Positions 46,076 to 56,960 of a DNA stretch of 64,000 nt are shown here, piece after piece; position 1 is the stretch's first letter; every line of letters begins with the position of its first letter. The translations under genes were made by a program, and so were the position numbers. The DNA is taken from positions 619,030 to 683,029 of the forward strand of contig ML976658.1 in NCBI GenBank assembly GCA_010015655.1, read 5' to 3'. A model generated the notes under the pieces. It was not told the origin of the DNA. It did not search any database and saw only the letters and a program-made list of their open reading frames with translations. Source of the stretch: Bimuria novae-zelandiae CBS 107.79 (lineage: Eukaryota > Ascomycota > Dothideomycetes > Pleosporales > Didymosphaeriaceae).

Positions 46076-47591
46076 TTACGAATGTGCAAAAGCTTGTGAC
46101 CGCGAAGCATTTCTGCCAATCAGCTCTTGTATCGTAAGCAGCTTTCGCTGCGTGGCTAAAAGAGGCAGCGGATGTTCAACAATCATGTGTGCCAGTATGC
46201 GATTCGAGTACATGGTCAAGCACCGTCTCACCTACGTGCTGTACGCTTCGTCCTGGGGACTGGGTTGCGAATACGAGTTGACGGCCACAGGCACCCGCGC
46301 GGCCGCCGCTCCGATGGCGCTCACCCAATAGAATACACCTGCCATGTTGTTCTAGAGGTCTCCTGTATTCGTCCGCTCCAAAACTTCGTATAGAGAGTCG
46401 GTGAGTGGTCTATTAGAGATGTTTTCGGAGTTAGATGCCACAGTGTGCACGATGGCGTTTTGTTCGGGATGTGCCGCTACAGAGAATGGAACGCACGTCA
46501 TGACTGCTGATGTGTAAATGAGAGCTGTTATACGGCAGGCTTCGTATATCCAGTCATTGGTACTTGGTAAGCCGGCCATATAAGCAGAAGGTATTGATGC
46601 CAATTTTGTACGAAAATGGGCCACTTTCTTGTCATAGTCCGCTGATAGAGAGCGGAGTTGATATTCGTCAAATTCTTGCTCTTCTTCAACGCCGCATGTT
46701 AACTTGTCGCTGTAGGTGAGGAACAGGTCGGTCAAGTCTCGCACCCTGCATAGCAGCTCGTACGTATGTGCAAAACAAGCGGGGTCGGTCATGACAGAGA
46801 ACATCTGCTCACGTGGGCAATAGAGCAGGGATTCAGGCAGCATCATGGAGCTGTCGATTGTGCAGTAAGGTATTTGAAATCGACATAGTTCCGGTAGCGG
46901 CATCGATTCACATACGATTGGGACATGTGCGCAAACGCTACAAAGGGTAAGACACGCCAAGGAGGTAGAGGATGAAGACTTACATCGCCGTAGTGTTCCT
47001 AAACGCATTGCAGTGTTCGGGCGAATATGCGAGCGCCATGGCGGTAGTGTGTGGTTCCCAGGACGAATCGGCCTCAACTTCATAGCCATGTGCATTCCAC
47101 CTATCTTTCTGCGGTTGTGAGTGGCCGAAAACCAGCGAGTCGTCGATTGCTCGTGGCAGAGAAACGTCCGTGGTGGTCTCAATCGCGCCATTCGCCTGTC
47201 CAATGGGCACCAAGTGTTCTACAATAGATGATCGTATGGTCTCATCCGTCTTGTCCTTGCTCTTTTGTCTCTTCTGCAGTGCCAACTCATATCGATACTG
47301 CATCATCGCCTGGGACCGTACACTTCGCTGCGCCCTCCCGCCTTTGAATTCAGCGTGGTCGGTCACCGTGAGGAATTGCAATTGGGGTGGGCCTCTGCGT
47401 TTGCGCGCTCTACGACGCACTCGGTCTTTCGGCTCGTCCTGAGAAAGTGTTTTCGAACGTAAATTGAATTTGTTTATATGCTTGGAACCGTGCAGTAGCT
47501 CGTGCTTACCTTGTCTTGAAGCTCCGTCTGAAGCCATGCCGAACGATGTCATCCAGCAGAGAGGACGAGGGGAGCTATTCTCTTTTGACAT
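46076..47591 (-). pseudogene. Fungal-specific transcription-factor-like gene with two nonsense codons
   Basis: Minus exons 47591-46984 and 46937-46076 (46-bp intron, GTAAGT...TTGTAG). The N-terminal part has GPPQLQFLTVTDHAEFKGG and AQRSVRSQAMMQYR, the motif before the C-terminal domain of many Pezizomycotina transcription-factor-like proteins (PF11951 type). The C-terminal helical domain continues past the first stop: DL-TAG-NNMAGVFYWVSAIGAAAARVP, AYST-TAG-VRRCLTMYSNRILAHMIVEHPLPLL and LLTIQELIGR, ending at TAA 46078-46076. The TAGs at 46354-46352 and 46234-46232 most simply replace TGG. No Zn2Cys6 cluster is visible at the N-terminus. A second in-frame intron near the N-terminus (GTAAGC at about 47512) is possible but out of phase with its best acceptor. 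Confidence 0.8.
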
Positions 47592-48207
47592 AGCTTACAG
47601 AAAGTAAGAATTGCTGGTACGTGCATCTTGGAGCACCTGTACAACGAAAGGATGTGGTAGGTTGGCATGCGCTGGGGCAATGCCTCCGCCGGCTATTGGG
47701 ATGGGATCTTGCCCCCGCTGCTTGACCAGAACGCCGAAGGATGACGGGATATGCATGTTGCTCTTGTGCAGCTGCAACATAGCAACGGTACGGTAAGGTT
47801 GAAAGAGATGAACTGGTGTGGATCTACTTATCCAGCGGGTTGCGGAGACTTGTGCGACGCGTCGCGCCTTCCTCGTAGCGGTTAGATCCACGCTATCCCA
47901 CTCCGCAAGGCAGGGCACAAGACGACAAGTTACGCTCGACGACTGCCACACTGCACTGCACTATCGATCCTAATGTTCGCACACGGTCATACACGTGCGG
48001 TACGCTCGAAAGAAAGATGAAACACCACGTGACGTCCATGCCACCTGCAGCAGCCTTTGTGAACCCTATTTAGCACTAGCGCGTAACACCCGCGACTTCG
48101 AGTAACGCATGGCAAAGTAACATTCACTCACTCATTCACTCATTCACTCATTTGCATGTACACAATCCCGAAGTAAATGGGCCCGCCATCCCGCCTACCA
48201 CATCCCC
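47592..48207. other. Intergenic region with an octamer repeat
   Basis: 616 bp. CATTCACT-type tandem octamers (about 4 copies, with ACTCACTC variants) lie at about 48121-48151, close to the 3' end of the amylase gene. No gene is supported; a 118-codon minus ORF here lacks protein-like features. Confidence 0.5.
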
Positions 48208-50125
48208 TCACTGCCACGAACTACTAACCGCAGCACTAGCCTGGCACGTAGGCACCGTATACACCCTATTCGGATCGCTCTCCCACGACACCGACCCTCC
48301 ACTCGCCACCTTTACAAACTTGTACTGCACCGCCGATCCCGGTGTCATCGGCAGCGTTATCGTCCAGATGGGGTTGCTCGACGTATAGCTCGCCGCACTC
48401 AGCGCCGGGCCGCTGGCAGCCGCCCAATTTGCAAGCTGCGTCGTGTTACCAGTGATGCGGATCGTGTCGCCATATGCGGTAGTGACTTTTTGCGTGAAGG
48501 TTACAGATACCGCAGTAGGACAGGCGGTCGACGACGTCTGCATCGTGGTCGGGGTGGCGGAGGTAGGTGTCGCGCTGGAGGATGCGACTAACACGATAGG
48601 TTCACCGTTGGAGACCTGCAGGCAGATCTGGCCGTTACCATCTGCAGTCAAAGTAGCGCCGTCACCGTAGACGTTCGTCCATTTTCCGTTGGCCTTCTGC
48701 GTGTTGAAGCAGTGCTGCCCGCTTGAGCCGCTTCCGCTGTTGGTGGTCAGGACAACTAGATTGCCGTTGGCGCGGCTCCATGCGTAGGCGTTGCTTGCAA
48801 CGTAGAGGTGTACGTGGTCGTTCGCTGCGAGGCCGCCGGCGGCTTTTCGTGCACCCGTGAGCTTTTTTATGGATTGGTAGAGGTTCCCTGATGTGCCGAA
48901 GCCGCTGCGCCAGAGATCTTCACGGTTTGCGGGATCTGCGCCGCCGGCATAACCTTGCTCGGTGCCGTAGTAGATGATTGGGATGCCGCGCGAAAGAATG
49001 ACAAAGGCGAGTGCGTTCTTGAGCAACGTCTGGTCGTTCTTCTGGCTGAGCCAGCGCGGATTGTCGTGGTTGTCCAAGAAGGTACCGAGAGCGGCAGGAT
49101 CGGGGAACGATGAGCCTACTGTGTTAATCATGTCGACTAGATCCTGTGATGAGCCTTTCTGTTGGTAGAAAGCATTCAACGGGTAGTAAATAGGGTAGTT
49201 CAACAACCCAGACATCGTGCCCGCATAGCCTGCAACATATGAGGGGTTGCCGTCGAAGACCTCGCCGATTGAGTAGACGCCGGCAGCAGCTGAAAAAGGC
49301 TTCCAGAAGTCTTTCTCGACGTGTTTTACCGTGTCGATCCTCACACCATCGAATTGGTACTCATTAACAAGCCAACTAATCCAGGTCTGATACAGCGATC
49401 GGATATTGGAGTCCTGAGTGTTGACATCGGGCAGGTTGGCAATCTCGCAGTTTTCCACGCTGGCCTGGCTCGAGTAGTCGATGGCGCAAGGGCTGTGGTA
49501 TGATGATTGCTGGTCTAACGGCTCTGGACGGTTAGCAGAGATGGCGCCCTGGCCCATGTGGTTGGCCACCACGTCGACCATGACGTAAATCCCCTGCATG
49601 CTGGTGAGTGTATACTCAAAACCATCTCAGATTCACGTATGTACCTTCGAATGAGCGGTGCTGACTAGGCTCTTGAGGTCTGCAGCAGTCCCATAGTTCG
49701 AGTTCACTGCATAGAGATCTTGCGCCCAGTAGCCATGATATCCTCCAGGGCTATCTGATGAAATTGTCAGTGCCGAGAGTATTGCAGTGGAAGGATACAC
49801 ATACTGGCAACAACGGGAGTAATCCAGACGGCGTCAAATCCTAGGTCCTTGATGTAGTCCAGCTTCGATTCGAGGCCTTTGAACTAGAAGGATTTACAGG
49901 TCAGCGTCATTCAGGTGACGTATAACATGTTGCTCTACTTACGGTGCCTCCACAGTAGTCGCCCAAATTGCCACATGAGGACCCTCCAGTATCGCTGCTG
50001 CTTCGAGCAACGCGGTCTGTGAAAGCGAAGTAGATACTCCTAGACTTCCAAGCTCCAGTGTCTGCTGCGAAGACAATGGAAGCGGCTTGGAGGAGGATCG
50101 AAATAAGGAAATAGGAGGTCAACAT
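48208..50125 (-). CDS. Secreted alpha-amylase, GH13 with C-terminal CBM20
   Basis: Minus exons 50125-49943, 49883-49805, 49754-49645 and 49593-48208 (introns 59, 50 and 51 bp, all in phase); 585 aa. It hydrolyses internal alpha-1,4 bonds of starch. Signal peptide MLTSYFLISILLQAASIVFA. The joined exons give YCGGTFKGLESKLDYIKDLG, AVWITPVV-NSPGGYHGYWAQDLY and KGIYVMVDVVANHMG, the GH13 region I. Catalytic residues are D211 (FDGVRIDTVKH), E235 (IGEVFDGN) and D301 (FLDNHDNPR), nearly the numbering of Taka-amylase (206/230/297). After a Thr/Ser linker a CBM20 starch-binding domain (VSVTFTQKVTTAYGDTIRI ... YKFVKV ... SWESDPNRVYTVP) ends the protein. Divergent partner of the AA13 gene. Confidence 0.95.
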
Positions 50126-51218
50126 CCTAGTTAAACGTGGAAGAGAATGGAAGTTCCCAGTAGGACACTTCGAAACACTGTTCATTTCAATAAGATGGGT
50201 ACCCTTCTTTATAGAAGAAGGCGCTGTACCCACGACGGAGTGGATCTGGTTTCATCACCCTATGCTTTCTCCGTAGTAGGCTGTGACCTTGTCGAGGCGT
50301 GCCATTTCCGGATAGCGCTGCAAGCACTAGCGTGCCGTCGAAGATGATGGCGATGACTCTCTCCAGACCAGATCACACCTAACGGTGAAGCAACCGAAGA
50401 AGGCAGCTGCAGATACGGGTATAGGTGCTCCGCTCGAACCTGGAGCACGCGCTTTCCCCAGATTCGATCCCACGGCCGCGACCGACAGTGCTAGCAACCG
50501 AGGTTTGAAGTACCCTAGAATAGCTTGCAACCATTAAAATGCTGGCACCGATCGCGTGCTTTTACCCAATGCAGCAGTCCAAAGGTTAACGTGGTCTGCT
50601 CTTTGGACTGTTTATCGTAGAGCGTTCGTTTGGCCCTGGGAGCAGCCTGGGTGGACTCGCGTAAGTGCACTCCCCCGGTTTTCGAACCCTCGGCCCCGCA
50701 ACTTAGCACGTAGCGCAGCCCTTTTAATTAAGGAGCGGCCCGCTCCAAAATCAATTACGATCCTCGTGATGCGACTTCTGACCAAGAATAACACCTTCGC
50801 TCCGACTCTTGCCCAATCGCCTGTACCAGTGATGATCACTTCCGAACTTTCCGACTTTTGCCCAATCGACTATGCTTGTAGAGCCCCTGTCTCGGAGGCA
50901 TTACGATGAGTAGACCAGACTTCAGAAACACCGCTTGCTCGCGTCGTGTATAGCCACCAGGTTGGTAAGTGCACCGATGAGAACGGTTTGGTCCGACATC
51001 GAGCCAATGGGGATTGGAAAATGAGCAACAACTCGATATCAAGTACTTGGAATGCTAGAGATACTCGGAGAAATTACAGCCGTGTATTGTGTACATTTGC
51101 TGAAGGGCCAATGCGACCGAGAACAGCGCTATTTATATTGTGGATGTAGACGATATCATGAGGAACGAACAGTCGAGCTCTCAACTTTAGCACAGTAGTC
51201 AGTGCCAACATTTCCAAT
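50126..51218. promoter_or_regulatory. Shared divergent promoter of alpha-amylase and AA13 LPMO
   Basis: 1.09 kb between the two divergently oriented start codons, so both starch genes are likely controlled from here. In Aspergillus such genes are induced by AmyR (CGG-type sites); I did not identify a convincing paired site by eye. No gene in this stretch. Confidence 0.55.
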
Positions 51219-52460
51219 ATGCGATCTTCTCTTATTCACATCGTTGGTCTGGCTGCTTCCGTAAACGCTCATGGATACCTTACGTCGCCAATGAGCCGCA
51301 CTGGCCTGAATGCTCAGGTTCGTACCTATTTCGAGGGCTACTCACACACTTTTATGACTGGAAAATAGGCTGGAGTCGACACTTGCCCAGAGTGCACCAT
51401 ACTGGAGCCCGTTACAGCTTGGCCGGATCTTGACGCTGCCAAAGTGGGTCGTAGCGGGCCTTGCGGCTACAACGCTCGCGTGAGCGTCGACTATAACCAA
51501 CCAGGACCGCGCTGGGGCTCGCAGCCAGTTATCACGTACAATTCCGGCGATACTGTAGATGTCCAGTGGTGCGTCGACAACAATGGTGATCATGGAGGTA
51601 TGGAGTGCGAAGTCAGCATCCGCCGTATATGGACTAACAACGACTCAGGCATGTTCACATACCGGGTATGCCAGAATCAATCTCTGGTGGACAAGTTTCT
51701 CGACGCCTCCTACCTGCCTACTGAGGCAGAGAAGCAGGCAGCCGAAGACTGCTTCCGAGCCGGTGAGCTGAAGTGTACAGATGTCACCGGTCAGACTTGT
51801 GACTATAACGCCGACTGCGCTCCTGATCAACCATGCTGGCACAATGACTGGTTTACCTGCAAGGGCTTTCAAGACGGGGGCAAGTGTCGGGGTGTCGACA
51901 ACGCACCACTAAACTCGTGTTACACATCGATCGCCGGAGGCTACACTGTTAGTTCGAGGATCAAGATCCCCAACTACGTGTCCAACCACACGCTGCTGTC
52001 ATTCAAGTGGAACTCGTTCCAGACAGCACAGGTGTATTTAACTTGCGCCGATATTGCCATCAAAGACTCGGGAAGCTCAAACCCTGCGCCCAGCTCCACG
52101 AAATCGTCATCATCTACAACGCCAACAGCAACTGGGTGCGCAACGCCTTCAGCTGTGGCGGTAACCTTCAACGAAAAGGCAACGACATCGTACGGTCAGA
52201 CTATAAAGATCGCTGGCTCCATCTCCCAGCTGGGCGGCTGGGACACGTCCAAAGCTCCAGAACTATCGGCATCTCAGTACACCTCCTCGAATCCACTGTG
52301 GTCGACAACTCTCAATCTCCCAGCAGGGACAAGCTTCGAGTATAAGTTCATCAGGGTTGAGTCGAGCGGAGGGGTGACATATGAATCTGGTTCCAACAGG
52401 CAGTACACTGTTCCGAAGACGTGCGCAACGACCGCAACGGTGGAGACAACGTGGAAATAG
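51219..52460 (+). CDS. Starch-active lytic polysaccharide monooxygenase, AA13 with CBM20
   Basis: Exons 51219-51317 and 51369-52460 (51-bp intron); 396 aa. A copper enzyme that oxidatively cleaves starch chains and boosts amylases. The signal peptide [17 protein letters not shown] is followed directly by His18 of [10 protein letters not shown], the mature N-terminal histidine of the copper brace. AA13 features follow: [53 protein letters not shown] (second brace histidine probably in this motif), many cysteines ([15 protein letters not shown]) and [19 protein letters not shown] Ser/Thr linker leads to a C-terminal CBM20 ([19 protein letters not shown] ... [16 protein letters not shown]) closely resembling that of the adjacent amylase. 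Confidence 0.94.
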
Positions 52461-52990
52461 TAGTCAGCCGATGTTGCAAATATCTTAGTCGATGAAGTGT
52501 GCAGAGAATGATGATGAATGTCCCTCTATTCCACCGTAGATGCATAGGCGTGACGATGTATTTTTAACGATTCGGAAGGAGCGTGCGATCCGAGACGGGT
52601 AGACGGGAGGCCTTCGCATGCCGCACGTATGCCATGAAGTGACGCGGAATCGAATTCGCCCGTTTGCGTCAGTGCGTAGACTTATGGTTACAGAGTTAGG
52701 AAGGAAGGACCCACTTATGCGGAAGATCGGCCAATCGGTAATTGCGCCTCCGAACATCCGATAGCGGTGCACCTCCAGAATCCAGATGTCGTATGCATCT
52801 CAAGCTGCGTGGCAGGGCCATCACTCCCGGTTATAAAGCTCACGTCCAATATTTTACCGCCCCGAAAATCATTGTCCATCCGCTTGATCCGTAACAATAT
52901 TTACGCGCTATCTCATTCGCGCAATTTCAAGGAATACCCGCGCACAATGTCGGCTCAGCTGAACTTCTTCGAACCTACATCTTTCTCCTA
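52461..52990. other. Convergent intergenic region
   Basis: 530 bp between the AA13 stop and the stop of the small minus-strand gene. Nothing further recognised. Confidence 0.5.
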
Positions 52991-53532
52991 TTAAACGACC
53001 CCACAAAGCCCTAGAATTCTCCGACTGAAGTCGCGTAGAACATTCGAAACCACAACTGCTTGTGTCCTCATGGGCTGCCCCGCGTCTAGCAATGGTCGCT
53101 CCACCTCCTCGTCTTCCGGCAACATTTCCGCCTTTGGACCCTCTCTGTCGTTTCCCTGGCAAGGAAATCTCTCCTGGCTCGATTCACGATGTGCCCCAGT
53201 GGACCTGGTCAACCGCCTGCCCCTTTCCCGCGAATTCCATCCCCCTGTCTCGAAATCACAAGGTAGTACTACGCCTACACCATAGTCAGCATGCTCACTA
53301 ATCCGCCCATGTAAAACGTACCTTGATCCCTCAGTCTATCCTGCACTTCTTCCCAATAGTCATAGTCGATGAGGGGTGGCGCATCCCACAGATCGGCGGG
53401 CAAAGCGTTCACAGCGTATGGTCGGAAGCGTTGCTGTATCGCAGTATAGCGCCCGCGTGGGATGTATTCGAGATCTGGTGAGAGGTAGACGTTCTGTTCA
53501 ACGGGACGGCGCCGGTAGCGATGTTCGGCCAT
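52991..53532 (-). CDS. Small two-exon protein of unknown function
   Basis: Minus exons 53532-53322 and 53274-52991 with a 47-bp intron (GTACGT...GTGTAG containing a GCTGAC branch site); 164 aa. Exon 1 (MAEHRYRRRPVEQNVYLSP ... LIDYDYWEEVQDRLRDQ) is arginine- and tyrosine-rich and acidic near its end. Exon 2 is polar (ERGRRLTRSTGAHRESSQER, KAEMLPEDEEVERPLLDAG). No domain, signal peptide or membrane helix. Support comes from the good intron, conserved phase and protein-like composition; without splicing the frame ends 18 codons into the intron. Confidence 0.6.
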
Positions 53533-53769
53533 TATTATGCGCCGCGAAATAGGAGGACAGGATTGCCGGAAGAAGAACGCCGCTCGTTGTGTCCGCTGAC
53601 GGATAACAGAAAGATTTGGAAAAGGAGGGGCAGGTGAGCTAAAAGGGGTTTAACACAACTCGTATTTGTGTATCGTGAATAGGTTGAATGTGGTTTCACG
53701 GTGTTTGTCAATGTGCTGTCGACAAACGCTGATGAGGGTGATAGGATAACGTTTGCGGCAAGCGAATTC
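53533..53769. other. Short 5' flank of the small gene
   Basis: Non-coding sequence between the small gene and the LINE insertion, whose left target duplication begins at 53770. Confidence 0.5.
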
Positions 53770-53783
53770 TACATAACTATACA

Positions 53784-56533
53784 GTAGTAGTAGTAGTAGT
53801 ATTGGTTTTACGTCCTATGTAACCTCCCAGGGGGTATGTAGACGTGCCCTGCACTTAGTAAGGGCCACTTATGCTAGTGCTACCGCTGCTAAAGGAGCGG
53901 CCTCTCTTGCTGCTGTCCCTCTCCAGATAGGGGCGACTTAGCTATTTAATCTGGCCTTTATGTGACAATAGTGGGAAAAGGGGTGGCCTTCTAGCTGCCC
54001 CTAGTCCTGTACAGAAGCATGCCAAGACTTATTAGAGGTAAGGAAAGATATATACACGCATATAGGTATACAAAAGAGAGAGCTAAGTCTTATATAGTAG
54101 ATATCTTAGTAAGTTATAAGCAGGTAGCGTATTTACTTTACTTAAAGTAAGGGTTTACGTCCGCTTACCTATAACGTAGTTAGCTAGTTACTTACTAATA
54201 TATACTATTATTAATACTAAGTATAAGAAGGGTTGCGTATTCTCCTAGGCTTAGCGCCCTAAGGTACTATATTCCTTCTCTAGTATCTATTAGGGGATGT
54301 GTTAGGCGTTATAGCTAATAGTTAAAGCGTCGCACTGTCCGTGGGCAGTGTATAATATAGTCTAGGGCCAGGTCTGCTCCGCAGGTGCACGTGAGGGTCT
54401 CCTTATCATGCTTAAACTTCCTATAGTACCAGGCGTAGTTGCCGTGTCTTATCCTTATAGATAGGAGCTTGGCCAGGGCGGGGCGTGTGAGCTCTAGCTC
54501 TGGCGGTTGCCTAGAGGGGGTGTATGCTAGGCCCCACTAGTTATACTATATAGAGAGATTTAGTGTGCGTGTGCGCCACTACTCTTATTATGCAGCGCGT
54601 ACGTATGCGCGCGTATTAGATTATAGACCTAATATTATAGGGTTAGCTACCTTTCCTGTGGGTGGGCGTGGGTCCTTAGCTACCTTATCTACTAGCTAAT
54701 TAGCTAGCTTATTACCTTTAATACCCATGTGGCCTAGTAACTATTAGATTTAAATATCCTAGGTGTCCATGGCTTCCTAGTAGCGTATAAAGGCCTACTA
54801 GGATGACGGCGCGGGGTCTCCCCTAATGCCCTAGATAACTAATATGCTATCTATATATATTTAGATCTAGCTTAGGCGGTGCGCCTAAGTTTGTAGCACG
54901 TGTTAAAGACCTCTCTAGGCCCCTACTGCTTCTGCGTCGAAGACGTGGGCCTGCGTGTTAAGGGAGCCTTTGCCTGTGTATAGTAGACTCTGGCCTTGGT
55001 ACACAGCGTATCTATAGGTTACGTGGCGTTCGCCGTTTTCTGTGCGCTGTTCCGAGCCGTCTGAGAACACTGTGATTGCCTTAGTAGGCAGGCTTGTTTA
55101 CCATTATTTAAATTCTTTAGTAGCGAGCTTTTTAGGCTTATTATTTATAGGGTCTATTTGGCACTAGTTAGAATAGTGTAATTATAGTAGTATAGGGCGG
55201 GGTACTAGTGCGAATAGCTATACGAGCAGTTAAACTTTTATGTGTAGGCGCTGTAGGCGTCTAGCGCCTCTTCTTCTATGTGCTATAGTTAGTCACGTGC
55301 GCGCTGTAAGCGGGTAACCTTTATTAACGTAGTGTAAGCGTATAGTAAACCTTACCTTGCACTATTTAAGCGCTATAGCTACTAAGGGAATACCTGCGTC
55401 TCTATACAGCGTGGCAGTAGGCGTGGTGCGGTAGGCGGGGACGACGCCTCTAACTGCTATCGTGAGGGCCTTTTCCAGGGCGGCGATATGCCACCTAAGT
55501 TGTGTGCTGACCTTTTAGTTCTGCGTAGCTCTTATAATCTTGGGGGGCTTCGTGCGCCCTCCATACCAGGCCTCGTTTCTATATAGTAGGCGTGGCAGTA
55601 CGCATGAGATTACTGCTTTGCGTAGTGAGCTAGCTAGTAGGCCATGCTAGATCCTAGCAAGGCTGCGAATGTGCTATGTAACTGCGCGTCCTTTGGCTAC
55701 GCAAGTAATAACGTGTGTTTTAAAATTAAGCTTCTTATTAAAGTAAACACCTAGCTAGCGTAGCGCCTTGTCTAGTAGTGTAGGTTAGAGGATAAGCTAA
55801 TTATTAATCTAGATAGGTGGCGAATAGTTACTTTTCTACTTAGTTAGGTGTATTATTTCGAGTTTCTCTAGGGCAAATGCCACGTAATTAGCGTCTCCCT
55901 AGGAATTTATAGCGCCTATATCTTCTGCCAGCATTTCCACGTTCTAGTCTAGGGAGTGGGATCGCCTATAGAGGCAGATATCGTCTGCGTACCCAAAGCG
56001 CCTGGTAGGGTCTTGCTAAAGTAGCTCTGCCAGATAAAGTGTGTATAGCACTAGTGATAGTGGTGAGCCCTGCGGCGTCCCGCACTGTACTAGGTGGGGC
56101 GCTGTGGTGGCTTCTCCTAATTGCACTTGGACGCGACGGTCCTAGAGAAAGTTTTTTACAATTAGGAAGGCGCTATTATGCTATCCTTAGGCCTTTATCC
56201 TGTGTAGAAGTCGATTTTTAAGAAGTGCGTTAAAGGCGCCTTAGACGTCTATAGTGACTATAGTGACGTGCTGGCCGTTAGAGAAGGCGTCCTCCACGTC
56301 ATGTGTGAAGGCGGCTACTAGGTCCATGGCTGATCTCTTGGGGAGAGCCCCCCCGTGTTGGGGGCTCAGTATGCCGTGTGCCATGGCAGTGCTGGCAAAT
56401 CTCCTTACTAAGATTCTCTCTAGGCCCTTGCCAAGGCAGGATAGCAGGGCGATGGGTCTCCATGATCTGGGGGAGGATTTGTCCTTTTTGCCTATCTTGG
56501 GTATCATGACGACCTCTGCGACCCTCCACGCGT
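53784..56533 (-). mobile_element. 5'-truncated LINE (Tad1-like non-LTR retrotransposon)
   Basis: 2,750 bp bounded by a 14-bp target-site duplication, TACATAACTATACA, at 53770-53783 and 56534-56547. Coding sense is minus. The 5' end of the copy (56507-56241) encodes reverse-transcriptase motifs: IPKIGKKDKSSPRSWRPIALLSCLGKGLERIL and SPQHGGALPKRSAMDLVAAF, ending VTIVTIDV just before the catalytic region. The rest toward 53784 is AT-rich with many stops (RIP). The copy ends in a (TAC/ACT)n simple repeat (53784-53800), the expected LINE 3' tail. The truncated 5' end within the RT domain is typical of incomplete target-primed reverse transcription. Confidence 0.9.
56241..56507 (-). pseudogene. Reverse-transcriptase fragment of the LINE
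   Basis: An 88-codon open stretch with the fingers/palm motif SWRPIALLSCLGKGLER and the MDLVAAFTHDVEDAF segment of LINE RTs. It has normal base composition, unlike the rest of the element. No complete enzyme is encoded. Confidence 0.88.
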
Positions 56534-56547
56534 TACATAACTATACA

Positions 56548-56960
56548 TGGAAGCAGGAATACCATGACATGTCAGTGGTCAACCTGCATTGACAAGATCA
56601 CCACCTTCCGAAGAGTGACAACCACCATAGATCCACGTCCAGTCTGCGATCGATAATTCACAAAGGTTAGAGGATTCGATTGAACGCGAAGGGCATGTTA
56701 CGCATGAGCTACTACGCGTTTTCAGCTACCAGGCTTTTCTTTTATCGTCTTCAACGCCCTGAATAGATCACGAGCATCACAGTTCATAGTCCAAAATCCA
56801 CTCCAAACCCTCCCAGATATTGGTAGCCGTGCTCACGCCGTCCAAATACAACAACGCAGATCAGCTCTATCCAAGGATCACCTTTGAAGTTCCTCCAGGC
56901 CACCTTTTCTCAAGGCATCATCCATTCGCATTATAGTGAACGACCCCTCACTCTTCCGCT
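56548..56960. other. Intergenic region
   Basis: 413 bp between the LINE target duplication and the stop codon of the next minus-strand gene. Nothing recognised. Confidence 0.5.

Noticed and set aside
47595..47951. 118-aa minus ORF upstream of the transcription-factor-like pseudogene
   Set aside because: No intron, domain or protein-like composition. It more likely lies in the promoter or 5' leader.
50400..50720. tRNA or SINE in the amylase promoter
   Set aside because: Three B-box-like strings (CTCGAACCTGG, GATTCGATCCC, TTTTCGAACCC) occur, but none has a matching T-stem, anticodon arm or acceptor stem at the right distance.
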